A stretch of 64,000 bases of DNA from Balneolaceae bacterium UBA7797. Lineage in GTDB: Bacteria; Bacteroidota; Rhodothermia; Balneolales; Balneolaceae. Where the stretch lies: positions 121,297 to 185,296 of the forward strand of contig DLCN01000031.1 in the NCBI GenBank assembly GCA_002480645.1, in the 5' to 3' direction. Under the pieces are notes generated by a model that worked only from the letters and a program-made list of their open reading frames with translations, made no database searches and was not told the origin of the DNA. This document shows, in pieces, positions 27,801 through 37,100 of this stretch. Positions within the stretch are counted from its first letter, which is position 1. Every line of letters starts with the position of its first letter. Position numbers and translations under genes: made by a program.

Positions 27801-30114
27801 GGCAACCAGCTCTTATCGTCGGCATTCTGTGTATATGGATATGTTCACAGATCCTACGTTTTCAAACAATATTGAATCTAATGTAAGTTTGAAAGGACTT
27901 GGTATTAATTATGGAAACTGGGGTAGCGATGCTACCATTCCTTATCGTAGCTTTGCAGGCGTTGATACTGTTACTTATGTACTTCATGGTAATATCGATA
28001 TCCCTTCAGGCACAAAGATCATAATTCCGGAAGGCATAGTATTTAAGAAATACACTGCATACGGAACCTATCGTTCTGGTAGTTTTGGTTTGCGTGTGGA
28101 TGGAGCTCTTAAAGTTCAGGGAACAGCTTCAAACCCGGTTATATTTACCGGCGATGTGGACGATGGTTTCGGAAAACCTGTTGATCTTTATACCGATGGA
28201 CAGGTAAACGATACTTACCGGTCAGGTACCTGGATCCAATATTCTGAAACCAGTGAGGATACCGCAAATATTGTAGATCATGCGATTTTCAAACACGCAT
28301 CCAGAGGTGTTGTAGCGAACAGCGCAAATCCGACTATTCGTAATTCACATTTCGAGAATATCGAATTTGGTATCGAAATGACGGGGGTTTCTGAGCCTTT
28401 CGTTGAGAATAACAGCTTCTACAATCTGAACAAAACACCGCTTCTTATTTCATTGGTGTCCTATCCGCAATCAATTTTCGGAAATTCAATGAGTGGAAGC
28501 ACTTATAAAGCAATTGGTGTACGTACAGAGACCTTAGTTCAGGATGTGACCTTACCAAAACGTGATTTTGCAGGAAAGATCGGTATTCCATATTACTATA
28601 CCGGTAATTACACGATAGGAACGGGTGCAGTTCTTACAATTGCTCCCGGAGTGGTAAATAAATTCGAAAACTATGCAGGGCTTTTTGTTGAGAAAGGTCT
28701 GAATGTGGAAGGTGGAAGCACACCGGACAGTATGGTGGTATTTACCAGTATTCGTGATGATTTCTATTCAGGAGACACAAATGCTGACAGTAATGCTACA
28801 ACCAGCGGAACCTGGTATGGTATTACCTATCGCGGAACTTCTCTGCCTGCCGAATCAAACATTGATTATGCCATCATTAAAAATGTACGAGGTGGAACCA
28901 GTTACGCTGCTGTTCTTGCTGATAATTCAAGTCCTACTATTACCAACTCGATCCTAACCGAAAATGGTAGTGGTCTGGTGGTATACGGATCGGGTAATCC
29001 AACCGTGAATTACAGCGATATATACAATAACAGTGACTACGGTGTTTATAATCGTGATAAGACCTTTACGATCGATGCAACCAACAATTGGTGGGGGAAC
29101 GATTCAGGTCCGACTCATTCAACCAATCCAACCGGAACCGGAGATGAGATCACAGATAATGTTAATTATGCACCATTTGTGGGTGGTGGAGCATCTATTC
29201 CGATTTTAGGAGATGTTTCTTTAAATGGTTCTGTTCAATCCTTCGATGCAGCTAAAGTTCTCAGAAATGTTGCTATGCTGGAAGCATTTACCCCAACTCA
29301 GGATATCGTAGCCGATGTGTCCGGAAATGGTTCAGTGAGCGCAATGGATGCATCTTACATTCTTCAGTATGTAGTAGGATTGATCGAAGCCTTCCCTGAA
29401 GAACTGAATTCAAAAGCCAGAGATGAAATGAATACATATCCGGGACTTGAAGACATCGCCTTAAAAGTTGGTGCGGTAGACGAAGTATCAGATGTTGAAT
29501 TCAAAGTACCTCTAAGATTCGACAATGTAAGTGAGTTGTTCGCTTTCGAGCTGGCTGTAGACTTTGATAATTCAGTAGCTGAGCTTGTTGATGTAGAATA
29601 TTCTGAGGTGCTCAAAGATGCCTCAACTATTCGTAACGTTGAAGATGGTAAGCTTACTCTCGCAATGGCTTCAACAACTTCTATAGAGCAGGGGGGAGAT
29701 CTGGTGGTATTAACATTCAGATTGACTGATCCGGGTGCTTATTCAACACTGTCGATCTCAAACTTCATTGCTAATGAGGTTAACATGACCACAACAGCGG
29801 TGAACACCAATGAGATCTCGCTGAATGCACCAACTGAATTCAAATTGCATCAAAATTATCCGAATCCATTCAACCCAAGTACAACCATTGGATTCGAAGT
29901 ACCTGACAATAACACCATGGTTCGACTTGAGATCTATAACATTCTAGGTCAACGTGTTAAAACGTTGGTAAATGATGTTCACTCGATCGGACGATATAGT
30001 GTGCGTTGGGATGGAACAAATGATGCTGGAATGCAGGTAAGTACCGGAATTTATCTTTACAGGATACAGGCAGGAGACATAGTACAGTCGAAAAAACTAA
30101 CCTTCATTAAGTAA
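24814..30114 (+). CDS. T9SS-exported beta-helix / dockerin / cohesin-like surface protein (pair 1)
   Basis: 1766 residues with a signal peptide (hydrophobic FAFLFFATVNLQAQ, cleavage near residue 24) and ribosome site GGGAG. Residues about 25-1460 are right-handed parallel beta-helix repeats in at least six similar segments. Each segment carries a DLYVDxGxxLxIxPGVVIK-type strand pair and an FTSxKDDxxGxxxDxNxDG-type acidic insert. A NNWWGNDSGP turn ends the helix. Residues about 1465-1530 form a type I dockerin: two calcium loops starting at Asp1467 and Asp1501, with D-x-S-x-N-G and Asp at loop position 12 in both. About 1545-1670 is cohesin-like. The last about 90 residues are a T9SS type A sorting domain (HQNYPNPFNPST...). 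The scaffold gene follows after 56 bases. Beta-helices of this type bind or cleave polysaccharides, but no lyase active site was recognised. Confidence 0.88.
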   Translation: MKHSFSKLIAFAFLFFATVNLQAQTTISGTISGDSTVVWDLAGSPYVISGSTTISTFDTVMIESGVEVKFDDNIQLTVSGALIADGVTFTSNTGTSRESWNRIYGNNADTYISLKNSSISFATHAIEMASGALEIDTVNISDSKYGLYLTSASNTTINESIITGNNYPIYLSSEAAVTYSGNTDLTGNDVDAIWTGFTVIDQNWVLNDPGVPYFFPNSNYVTYGDTLTVSSGVIVKMGISRELRIDDGGVLIAVADPGEEIFFTSMKNDNMGGDTNDDGTATAPGNRDWYGIRILGSTSKSLLKRVNVSFAGYIYTYSNDYRGGLTFIDNESVVDSSVFNNNYYGIVARDSSDAVITNNTIGSSGVVPVALTFDSNPVFTDNSFSSSNNEYDAIGLIGTTIQGSNILPKRDFTSIPNVTYLLLSELYVDTGAFLEIQEGVVIKSNGPGIRVKGTVTAIGTGSEYIVFTSVKDDNVGNPNDTNKDGNNTVPDNNDWRGLAFGEDAGGSVLDYNKIRYATYNTSFYYDTGNNYIYPKGAVNLMNSDVSISNSEIANTTNYAIDSRGVSMPTITNNDFSNTGSVPVAMDLSSDPTFSGNTLTNVGLIALGYHGGVLNNNGIIRNRTFGGYVDITNILLENATVASGTSLTIEPGSVLKMVDTYDGAVLSVAGSLIADGSESETIYVTSIKDDNVGNPTDTNGDGATTSPDGDDWGAIRFLPTSDDVTSIVDNIHVRYGKHGIIFTDAAPTVDSVTVLSCRYLGFVAESGSTVHIENSTIQNCGWDPIAISTTSNPTFSNITFNSNGSNGVSLLESNNFSTYYYGFNAGDLYFDTRNVMSTNTTITPYSIAGYTDMPFIMHYQFFVGENTTVSVAPKVILKGNHTLYVDGALRVLGTVADPVIFTSEKDDSAGGDSNNDGNDSAPNRGESLRMYFRASSIDSSNLVKNAQFRYSSNAIYFENADAKIDSSLFQLTSDHAIRIYGNSAPDISNNRFENIGQATSSYRRHSVYMDMFTDPTFSNNIESNVSLKGLGINYGNWGSDATIPYRSFAGVDTVTYVLHGNIDIPSGTKIIIPEGIVFKKYTAYGTYRSGSFGLRVDGALKVQGTASNPVIFTGDVDDGFGKPVDLYTDGQVNDTYRSGTWIQYSETSEDTANIVDHAIFKHASRGVVANSANPTIRNSHFENIEFGIEMTGVSEPFVENNSFYNLNKTPLLISLVSYPQSIFGNSMSGSTYKAIGVRTETLVQDVTLPKRDFAGKIGIPYYYTGNYTIGTGAVLTIAPGVVNKFENYAGLFVEKGLNVEGGSTPDSMVVFTSIRDDFYSGDTNADSNATTSGTWYGITYRGTSLPAESNIDYAIIKNVRGGTSYAAVLADNSSPTITNSILTENGSGLVVYGSGNPTVNYSDIYNNSDYGVYNRDKTFTIDATNNWWGNDSGPTHSTNPTGTGDEITDNVNYAPFVGGGASIPILGDVSLNGSVQSFDAAKVLRNVAMLEAFTPTQDIVADVSGNGSVSAMDASYILQYVVGLIEAFPEELNSKARDEMNTYPGLEDIALKVGAVDEVSDVEFKVPLRFDNVSELFAFELAVDFDNSVAELVDVEYSEVLKDASTIRNVEDGKLTLAMASTTSIEQGGDLVVLTFRLTDPGAYSTLSISNFIANEVNMTTTAVNTNEISLNAPTEFKLHQNYPNPFNPSTTIGFEVPDNNTMVRLEIYNILGQRVKTLVNDVHSIGRYSVRWDGTNDAGMQVSTGIYLYRIQAGDIVQSKKLTFIK

Positions 30115-30124
30115 TTGAGATCAT

Positions 30125-30149
30125 GAGGGAGCGGTATGCGCTCCTTCTC
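30125..30149 (+). other. Intercistronic hairpin between dockerin gene and scaffold gene
   Basis: GGAGCG-GTATG-CGCTCC is a perfect 6-bp stem with a 5-base loop, extendable by GAG/CTC with a 2-base bulge. It lies between the stop at 30114 and the ATG at 30171, with no T-run after it. It could stabilise the upstream message or tune expression of the scaffold relative to the dockerin protein. Confidence 0.45.
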
Positions 30150-30170
30150 TCAAAACAGAGAGGTAAAGAA

Positions 30171-33100
30171 ATGAGACGTACTATAATAAATATATTTAGC
30201 CTTACAGTGATGCTGATGATCAGTATCACCGCGCAGGCTCAGGTTCAATTATCCATGCCGGATATTGAAGCAACGGTAGGTGATACCGTTAAAATATCTG
30301 TGTATGCTGATTCAAGTCTTACGGGACTGGGAGCAGAATCATTTGTAGGTAAGATCACTTACAATGATTATTACCTGGAACCGGTAGCAGTTGATTTTGA
30401 CAGCACACTGTTCGATGATGCCGGCTGGGAGGGGGTTTCAAATACTACAGACCCTGAAGTGATCACCATTGCGGGGGCCGGAGATACGGCACTGAGTGGA
30501 ACCGGAAAATTGGTGAATGTACATTTCCGGATACTAAAGGCCGGATATGGATATGTGAATTTCACCACTGCCGATACCTACTTTAATGAATCTGCATCAG
30601 ATATTCCCTTAACGTTTGATAATGGACTGATCAGAGGCATTGATAGACCAACATTCAATTTTTGGTTTAACCCGAGTGTTGTTGCTTTGGGGGATTCTAC
30701 TCAAACCTCAGTTTCAGGAAATTCCGGACCGGTAATGTGGTCAGTTACGGATACTGCTTTTGCATCTATTTCAACGACCGGAATGCTTTATACAAAAGCA
30801 TATGGTTCGGTTGGTGTGATTGCAGAAGATACTCTGGGAATCCGGGACACAGCATATGTGAATATCCTGGGCTTTAAACTATCTGCTTCGGATACCACAA
30901 ATTATTCCGGGCAGGAGGTGTCGGTAGCCATTAACACATCCGATCTTTCAAGTCTTGATGTCAGTTCAGGGTCGTTCTTCCTGCAAACTTCGATGGAGAA
31001 TAATATGGAAGTGCTGGGAATCGATCCCGGAACCATTATGGGAGCAGATGCGACCATTACCTATAGTGTAAAAAGTAATGGGATTGAAATTGCTTTTGCG
31101 CAGTCTGAATTGATCTCGGGAGGAGGCAATCTTCTTAACGTGAGAATCAAACTGAAAGATGATCGTACCTTTAACAACTACACCACTTTTCAGAATGCGG
31201 TAATGAATGAGTCGATCAATGGTATGGGGACATATTTCTATATCAGATCGGTTGAATTACCTGCTTTAAGTATTGGATATACATCACAATCCAGATACTT
31301 GGTCGGGGATTCTCTTCAATTCACTGTTACCGGAAATACCGGGCCTGTTACCTGGGGTGTAAGTGATCCGGCGCTTGCCGATATAACTTCTGATGGTATG
31401 ATGCATTCAAAGAAGGGAGGTAAGTTTCGGGTTAATGTAACCGATTCGATCGAAGCTTATGGAGAGACCGGCGAGTTCACATTCTACGACGTAGTTGTTG
31501 AATTACCTGATTCTTCCATGTTGCTGACTGATACGCTGTATTATCCGGTTCGTCTGACAAATGTGGAACGCTCAATGTCTTCGATTTTATCCGCAGATTT
31601 CACCGTCACCTACAATAATTCTCAGGTCAATTATCTGGGATTCTCCACCTCTGGAAGTTTGATGGATGGATGGAGTGTAGTTGATAATCAGATCGCGGCT
31701 AATAAAGTGAAGCTGGTTGCCGGTAATGCAACACCGGTAACTACGAGCGGTGATCTTGTTTATCTGGCTTTTAAGGTAGATACATCCATTCATTCTGATA
31801 TAAATACCTATCTGAGTTTGTCCGATGTATTATTTAATGAAGGCTCTCCAAATCAATATATCGATAATGGCAGAGTTTTTATTTCAACAAAACCTTTAAC
31901 ACCGGTTCTTGTTTCTCCCACATATGGTCAGAACACCATTCCGTTAACTACAACATTGGACTGGGAGCACTCAGTAGGAGCCACAAACTATCAGGTTCAG
32001 CTATCTACTACCAGTTCATATGCTACTACTTTTATTGATACAACCGGAGTTTTAGGCTCTGAGCTAGATGTGACGGGACTTGCCGGGAGTACCAATTACT
32101 ACTGGAGAGTAAAAGCTATTAACGATAGCGGAGAAAGCAACTGGTCTTCCAGCTGGTATTTCAGAACCCAGGATCCGGTTCCGGCAACACCAACGATGTA
32201 CAGCCCGGCTGATAGTCTTACTAATACGGCTACAGCCATGAACTTTAGCTGGAGTGCAGTAACCTATGCTACGGCCTACAGGATCGAAGTGGATACCAGT
32301 GAGGTGTTTGCGACTCCAATGGTAGATTCCACCTTAGGTTCAACCTCATTTTCTCTTGATTCATTAATGTATAATACCAGCTATTACTGGCGGGTGTATG
32401 CATCAAATGCAACCGGAGAAAGTGCTCCTTCAGCAACCAGAATGTTTACGACAGAAGATGGATTGCCTGAAATTCCGTTTCTTGATGGACCTGATATCAA
32501 TCAGACCGGATTAGATACGACAGTTACATTTATCTGGCTTGCGGCCGCAGATGCGGATTATTACCAGTTCCAGCTGGCAAGCGACACTCTGTTTGCATCG
32601 GTAATCAAGGATACAGTAACATCAGAATTAACGGTTACAGTGGATAGTCTGGAATTCGGAACCCGATATTTCTGGCGTGTAAGGGCTGTTAATACAGTGG
32701 GATCAAGTGATTGGTCAACGGGATATTTTTCAACTATTGAGCAGGTACCCGGTATTCCGATGCTTGTAAGCCCTGCGCATAATTCCATTGATCAGGATAC
32801 CTCGGTTACTTTTAGCTGGATCAGTGATTCCCTCGCGAATACGTTTACGATCCAGTTATCAGAAAGTGAGGACTTCAGTCCGGTCTTATCCGAGAAAAAC
32901 ACTTCTGATACCAGTGCTGCATTTGGCAATCTGGATTTTCTAACCACCTACTTTTGGAGAGTAAAAGCCTCAAATTCGGGTGGGGATTCTGATTGGAGCG
33001 ATACCTTATCGTTCACAACCAAAGAATTCATTAATCAGCTTCCAATTGTTGTGAATCCATTAGATAGCGTAACAGTGGATGAGGATTTCGGAGAACTTCT

Positions 33101-33905
33101 GGTAGCTAAACTGGACACTGTTTTCAGTGATCCGGACGGGCAGCCACTGACCTTTGAGATCGTAGAGTTCGACAGCATTATAACAGCGGAGATAAGAAAT
33201 GATTCACTCATAATCGGTTCGCTAACCAACCTGAACGGAATCAGTTCTGTAGTGGTGAAAGCGACGGATGACTTCGCAGCGGATACCTACGACACGTTAA
33301 CTGTGACTGTAACTCCGGTTAACGATGCTCCTTTCATAGTATCATTACCTGATACCCTGTCTTTTAAGGTAGGAGAGGCTCTATCATTCGTTTTCGATAC
33401 GTCTTTTGCGGATGTAGAGGATGATCTGCTGGATCTTACCGTTTCCGTTACGGTGACTCCGGGTGATATATCGGCTACTATAGATCCGGTAACTATGTCG
33501 GTTATTTTTACCTCGCCCAGTTACACGGGTTTAGGACTCATTACCTTTACGGTTGAGGACAGTGATGGTGGAATTCTAACCGCAAATATTGTCATCAATG
33601 TTCAGTTGAGCACCAGTACCGAGTTCGGCAGTGGTATTCCGGCTGATTTTACCATGGATCAAAACTATCCGAATCCGTTCAACCCAACTTCAACAATTAG
33701 GTTTGGGGTACCTAAAGCATCAGAGGTACAACTGATCGTTTATAATATGCTGGGTCAAAAGGTGAAAGTACTCGTTGACCGCCAAATGCAGGCCGGTTGG
33801 CACTCTGTTAAATTCGATGCTTCATCCTTGTCTTCCGGTACATATGTATACAGGATAAAAGCGGGAGATTTTGTTCAAACCCGTAAAATGATGCTTATTA
33901 AATAA
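30171..33905 (+). CDS. T9SS-exported scaffold with three cohesin-like and four FnIII domains (pair 1)
   Basis: 1244 residues from ATG 30171. I prefer this over the in-frame ATG at 30123 because AGAGG precedes it and it begins directly with a signal peptide (LTVMLMISITAQAQ); the extra 16 residues overlap a hairpin. Three cohesin-like beta-sandwiches lie at about residues 26-155, 235-363 and 440-573, each starting with a PD-T/S-xxxxGDTV-like strand and ending in a FNE-type strand. Ig/BIG2-like spacers lie between them. Four fibronectin III repeats cover about 577-953, with YYWRVKA-type strands. Two cadherin/Ig-like domains (VNDAPF) and a C-terminal T9SS type A sorting domain (about 1157-1244, QNYPNPFNPTST) complete it. 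It directly follows a dockerin-bearing gene on the same transcript and so is a candidate scaffold for it. The architecture is repeated in the gene at 58444. Confidence 0.85.
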   Translation: MRRTIINIFSLTVMLMISITAQAQVQLSMPDIEATVGDTVKISVYADSSLTGLGAESFVGKITYNDYYLEPVAVDFDSTLFDDAGWEGVSNTTDPEVITIAGAGDTALSGTGKLVNVHFRILKAGYGYVNFTTADTYFNESASDIPLTFDNGLIRGIDRPTFNFWFNPSVVALGDSTQTSVSGNSGPVMWSVTDTAFASISTTGMLYTKAYGSVGVIAEDTLGIRDTAYVNILGFKLSASDTTNYSGQEVSVAINTSDLSSLDVSSGSFFLQTSMENNMEVLGIDPGTIMGADATITYSVKSNGIEIAFAQSELISGGGNLLNVRIKLKDDRTFNNYTTFQNAVMNESINGMGTYFYIRSVELPALSIGYTSQSRYLVGDSLQFTVTGNTGPVTWGVSDPALADITSDGMMHSKKGGKFRVNVTDSIEAYGETGEFTFYDVVVELPDSSMLLTDTLYYPVRLTNVERSMSSILSADFTVTYNNSQVNYLGFSTSGSLMDGWSVVDNQIAANKVKLVAGNATPVTTSGDLVYLAFKVDTSIHSDINTYLSLSDVLFNEGSPNQYIDNGRVFISTKPLTPVLVSPTYGQNTIPLTTTLDWEHSVGATNYQVQLSTTSSYATTFIDTTGVLGSELDVTGLAGSTNYYWRVKAINDSGESNWSSSWYFRTQDPVPATPTMYSPADSLTNTATAMNFSWSAVTYATAYRIEVDTSEVFATPMVDSTLGSTSFSLDSLMYNTSYYWRVYASNATGESAPSATRMFTTEDGLPEIPFLDGPDINQTGLDTTVTFIWLAAADADYYQFQLASDTLFASVIKDTVTSELTVTVDSLEFGTRYFWRVRAVNTVGSSDWSTGYFSTIEQVPGIPMLVSPAHNSIDQDTSVTFSWISDSLANTFTIQLSESEDFSPVLSEKNTSDTSAAFGNLDFLTTYFWRVKASNSGGDSDWSDTLSFTTKEFINQLPIVVNPLDSVTVDEDFGELLVAKLDTVFSDPDGQPLTFEIVEFDSIITAEIRNDSLIIGSLTNLNGISSVVVKATDDFAADTYDTLTVTVTPVNDAPFIVSLPDTLSFKVGEALSFVFDTSFADVEDDLLDLTVSVTVTPGDISATIDPVTMSVIFTSPSYTGLGLITFTVEDSDGGILTANIVINVQLSTSTEFGSGIPADFTMDQNYPNPFNPTSTIRFGVPKASEVQLIVYNMLGQKVKVLVDRQMQAGWHSVKFDASSLSSGTYVYRIKAGDFVQTRKMMLIK

Positions 33906-33927
33906 CATCGTATTTTAAATTACTAAG

Positions 33928-33973
33928 AACCCTGTTTATTCAGTAAAAACTATTGGATAGACAGGGTTTTTTA
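33928..33973 (+). terminator. Probable intrinsic terminator after pair 1
   Basis: AACCCTGT (33928-33935) pairs with ACAGGGTT (33961-33968), followed by a run of six T. The loop is long (25 bases), so it is weaker than the other terminators here. Its position 23 bases after the scaffold stop fits the end of the pair 1 transcript. Confidence 0.6.
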
Positions 33974-34191
33974 TTTGTTCTCCATTCAAAAATTCATCAG
34001 TTCTTCATATATATATATATAAACATTAAAAAACTCTAATACAATAAGAATAGGTACCTGGTGGAATCATTGGTTTTTTAGTTTTTTTTAATGTTTATTG
34101 AATTACCTAAGCTTATAAAAAGTACATTTTTGGGGTTCAAATAATCCAATCTGAAGCATAGGGTATAATATCAACAAAACAATAGGTTAAC

Positions 34192-37100
34192 ATGAGAAAA
34201 CAAATCATCTTTTCCTTTACGCTATTGTTTGCATTCCTATCAATCAATTCTTTTGCACAAGATGTCACTGAGATCGATGGCCGGAAGGCTGTGGCAAATC
34301 GTGTAATTGTTAAATTCGATAGCAAAGCACTCAATGTGAAAGGGAAAACAATCAGTACAGAAGAACTTGCACGTCCTGTTAAGACCAAATTCAATGCAGA
34401 GATGGTAAGTCAGCTAAATTCTATGAATATCCAGGAATGGAGTGTAGAAGGAGATCTTGAGTCTGTATTGTCGGAATTAAATAAACTTCCCGGGGTAAAA
34501 GCCTTTCCCAATTACATCTTTTCCAGAGAGGAATTTGATGTGGAAATGCTCGAATCCGAGTTAAAAGGAAAAGTAAGTAGCGGCTTGAGTACTTCAGACA
34601 GAGAGTATGTTTCCAGAGTTAATTTCGATGGAACAGGAAAGATTACCTCTATCAGTGCACTGGGGCAGGTTTTTAACGAAGATTTCAATGATTCACTGGC
34701 TGTTGATTCTACATGGATCGTCCACGACTATAGTGGAGAAGGTGCAGCTTTTATGCTGGTAGAAAATGATCCTGATGACTTCCTGTTCATGAGTTATAAC
34801 TCAACCGATAGTCTCGTAGATGCTGAAGGTGGTGTTTTCTCTCCGATCCTAGACCTTTCGGGATTAGACAGCACAAAAAGCTACAGACTCAGAATGGATA
34901 TTTTCAATGGCTATGCCGGATATACCGAAATAGGTTATGAAACTTATGGCGGCGATTGGGATTGGTTTGAAGTAACCGATTACGATCAATTCGTATGGAT
35001 GGATATTTCTGGTCTGGTTGGCGACACAGTACAGTTTTATGTGTACAGTGAGGCTTACGAAGTAGCTCCCGGAGATCTGGTATTTGCATTCGATAATATG
35101 CTGATCGAGGAATATCCGGTTGATGATGCATTGATCGAAATACAATGGGGACTTCATAACGATGGATTATTCTCATCCTCATCGGTGGAAGGAGCTGATG
35201 TTTCTGCATTCGATGCATGGACCGTGACTACCGGTGACAGCAGTACTGTGATCGTAGTGTTTGATGATGGAGTAGATTTTTCACACCCCGACTTAATGAA
35301 TAATGCCTGGGTGAACCCTGGTGAGGACATTGATGGCGATGGTATGATCACAGATGCAGACTGGAACGGCCTGGATGATGACGGTAACGGATTCCCTGAT
35401 GATTTCTGGGGATGGAGCGCTGTATATGATGACAATTCATTCCTGAATCCCGGAAGCTTCCACGGTACTCACGTTGCGGGTATCATCGGTGCTGAAGGTG
35501 GTAATGGAATTGGTGTTTCAGGTGTGTCTCAGGACGTATCTCTTATTTCAGTGATGATCTTTGATGAGAATGGTTATACCAATACTTATGCTATAATGCT
35601 TGGTTATGAGTATATCAGTAGTCTGTTGGAGAATGATGTACCAATTACTGCTATAAACCAATCCTGGGGTGGTGGCAGATTATTTGGTTACGAATCCAAC
35701 GAACGGTACGTGGAAGTGATGTCGGCCTATGCCATGCATCATGCCAGTTTTGGTGCTTTATGGGTGATTTCTGCCGGAAATGATGAATTAGACCGTGATA
35801 ATCAGAATTTCTATTCTGTTCCTAATAACATTCAGGCTCCGAACATCATTACAGTTGCAAGTACTAATGATGCAGACGAACTATCCTGGTTCTCTGATGG
35901 TGGTATCAGAACCGTTGATATTGCCGCTCCGGGTTCAAATATCGTGTCTACGTTACCTGGCGGATACGGATACCTTTCCGGTACTTCCATGGCATCCCCA
36001 CATGTAACGGGTGCTGTTGCGCTGGCTAAATCACAATACCCGGATGAAACCGGATTAGATCTCATCGCTCGTATTTTAAGTACCGGTGATCTGGTAGACG
36101 GTCTGGTTGGTTCGTTTGGCGAAGGTGAAAGATTGAATGCTTTTGCGGCAGTAGATCCAGCCGGTGCCGGTATGGACGCAGGTTTGATCCCAACCCATGA
36201 AACAGCCTATTTCCAGAGAACCTATCTGGATATGAGTGCCTACACGGTAATTGGCTTCCTGAACAATACAGAAGATCCGGTAACTATCAATTCTATTGAT
36301 ATAAGTGGTGCTGATGCAGCTTCATTTATGGTTGATGGTGGTTATGACGGATACGAAGTTGCGACAGGCGGAGCCGTAGGTGTTCCAGTTATGTTCGATA
36401 ATATGGGTTCGTTTGAGGAACTAGTTGCTACAGCAACGATCTCAACCAGTGCAGGCGATGTTGTAATCGGCTTAAATGGTAGAGAGCAGGGATTCCCAAG
36501 CATGTCAATAGATCCGCTTTATGCTGATATGGGAACTGTTCCTGTTGGTACAGAACTAACTTCAACATTTACCATTACTAATGATGGTGATGCTGATCTG
36601 AATTACGGTTTTGCTCAGATGTTATTCTCTTATGATGAATACTACTCAACTGCTGATGATGATTTGATCAGCTTTAAAGCCCCGTCCGAAAAGTCTGAGC
36701 TTAAACCAAAAGTTGATCAGGTTGAATTTATTAACCGACTCACAACTGAGGTTCTTGCTAACCGGGAATCAGAATTACCTAAGATCAAATACGTTCCCGG
36801 AACTCACGAACGCAGAGAGATGGGTGGCCCTGAAGTACTATTCTCAGACAGTCTGAATGATGCCGAGGTAACTATGGCACAATGGGAAACATTAGCATGG
36901 GGATCTGAACCCGGTGCCGATGAAACCTTTGAGCTGGTTGATTATGTGGATGCAGGAAATAAAGTATTCCTTGCCGGTGATTTTGCCGATGGATATCTGG
37001 ATAATACCGTCGCAATTGCTATTCCTCCGGCATTCAACTTTTCTGAATTGTCTTCTGAAGATCCGGTAATGAGCCCGGCTTATCTGGTATTTGATTATTC

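Noticed and set aside
34007..34021. (AT)n tract upstream of the protease gene, considered as a phase-variable repeat
   Set aside because: Only about 15 bases and far from the start (about 170 bases); ordinary for AT-rich intergenic DNA.
34098..34132. TTG-N22-TACATTTTTG as promoter of the protease gene
   Set aside because: Spacing and -7 box both deviate from TTG-N19..21-TAnnTTTG; suggestive (also followed by GGG, as at 24726 and 39987) but not strong enough to list.
34864..35218. Overlapping open frames antisense to the protease gene
   Set aside because: They are frame shadows of strongly biased Asp/Gly/Tyr-rich codons; the sense frame has an intact catalytic domain.
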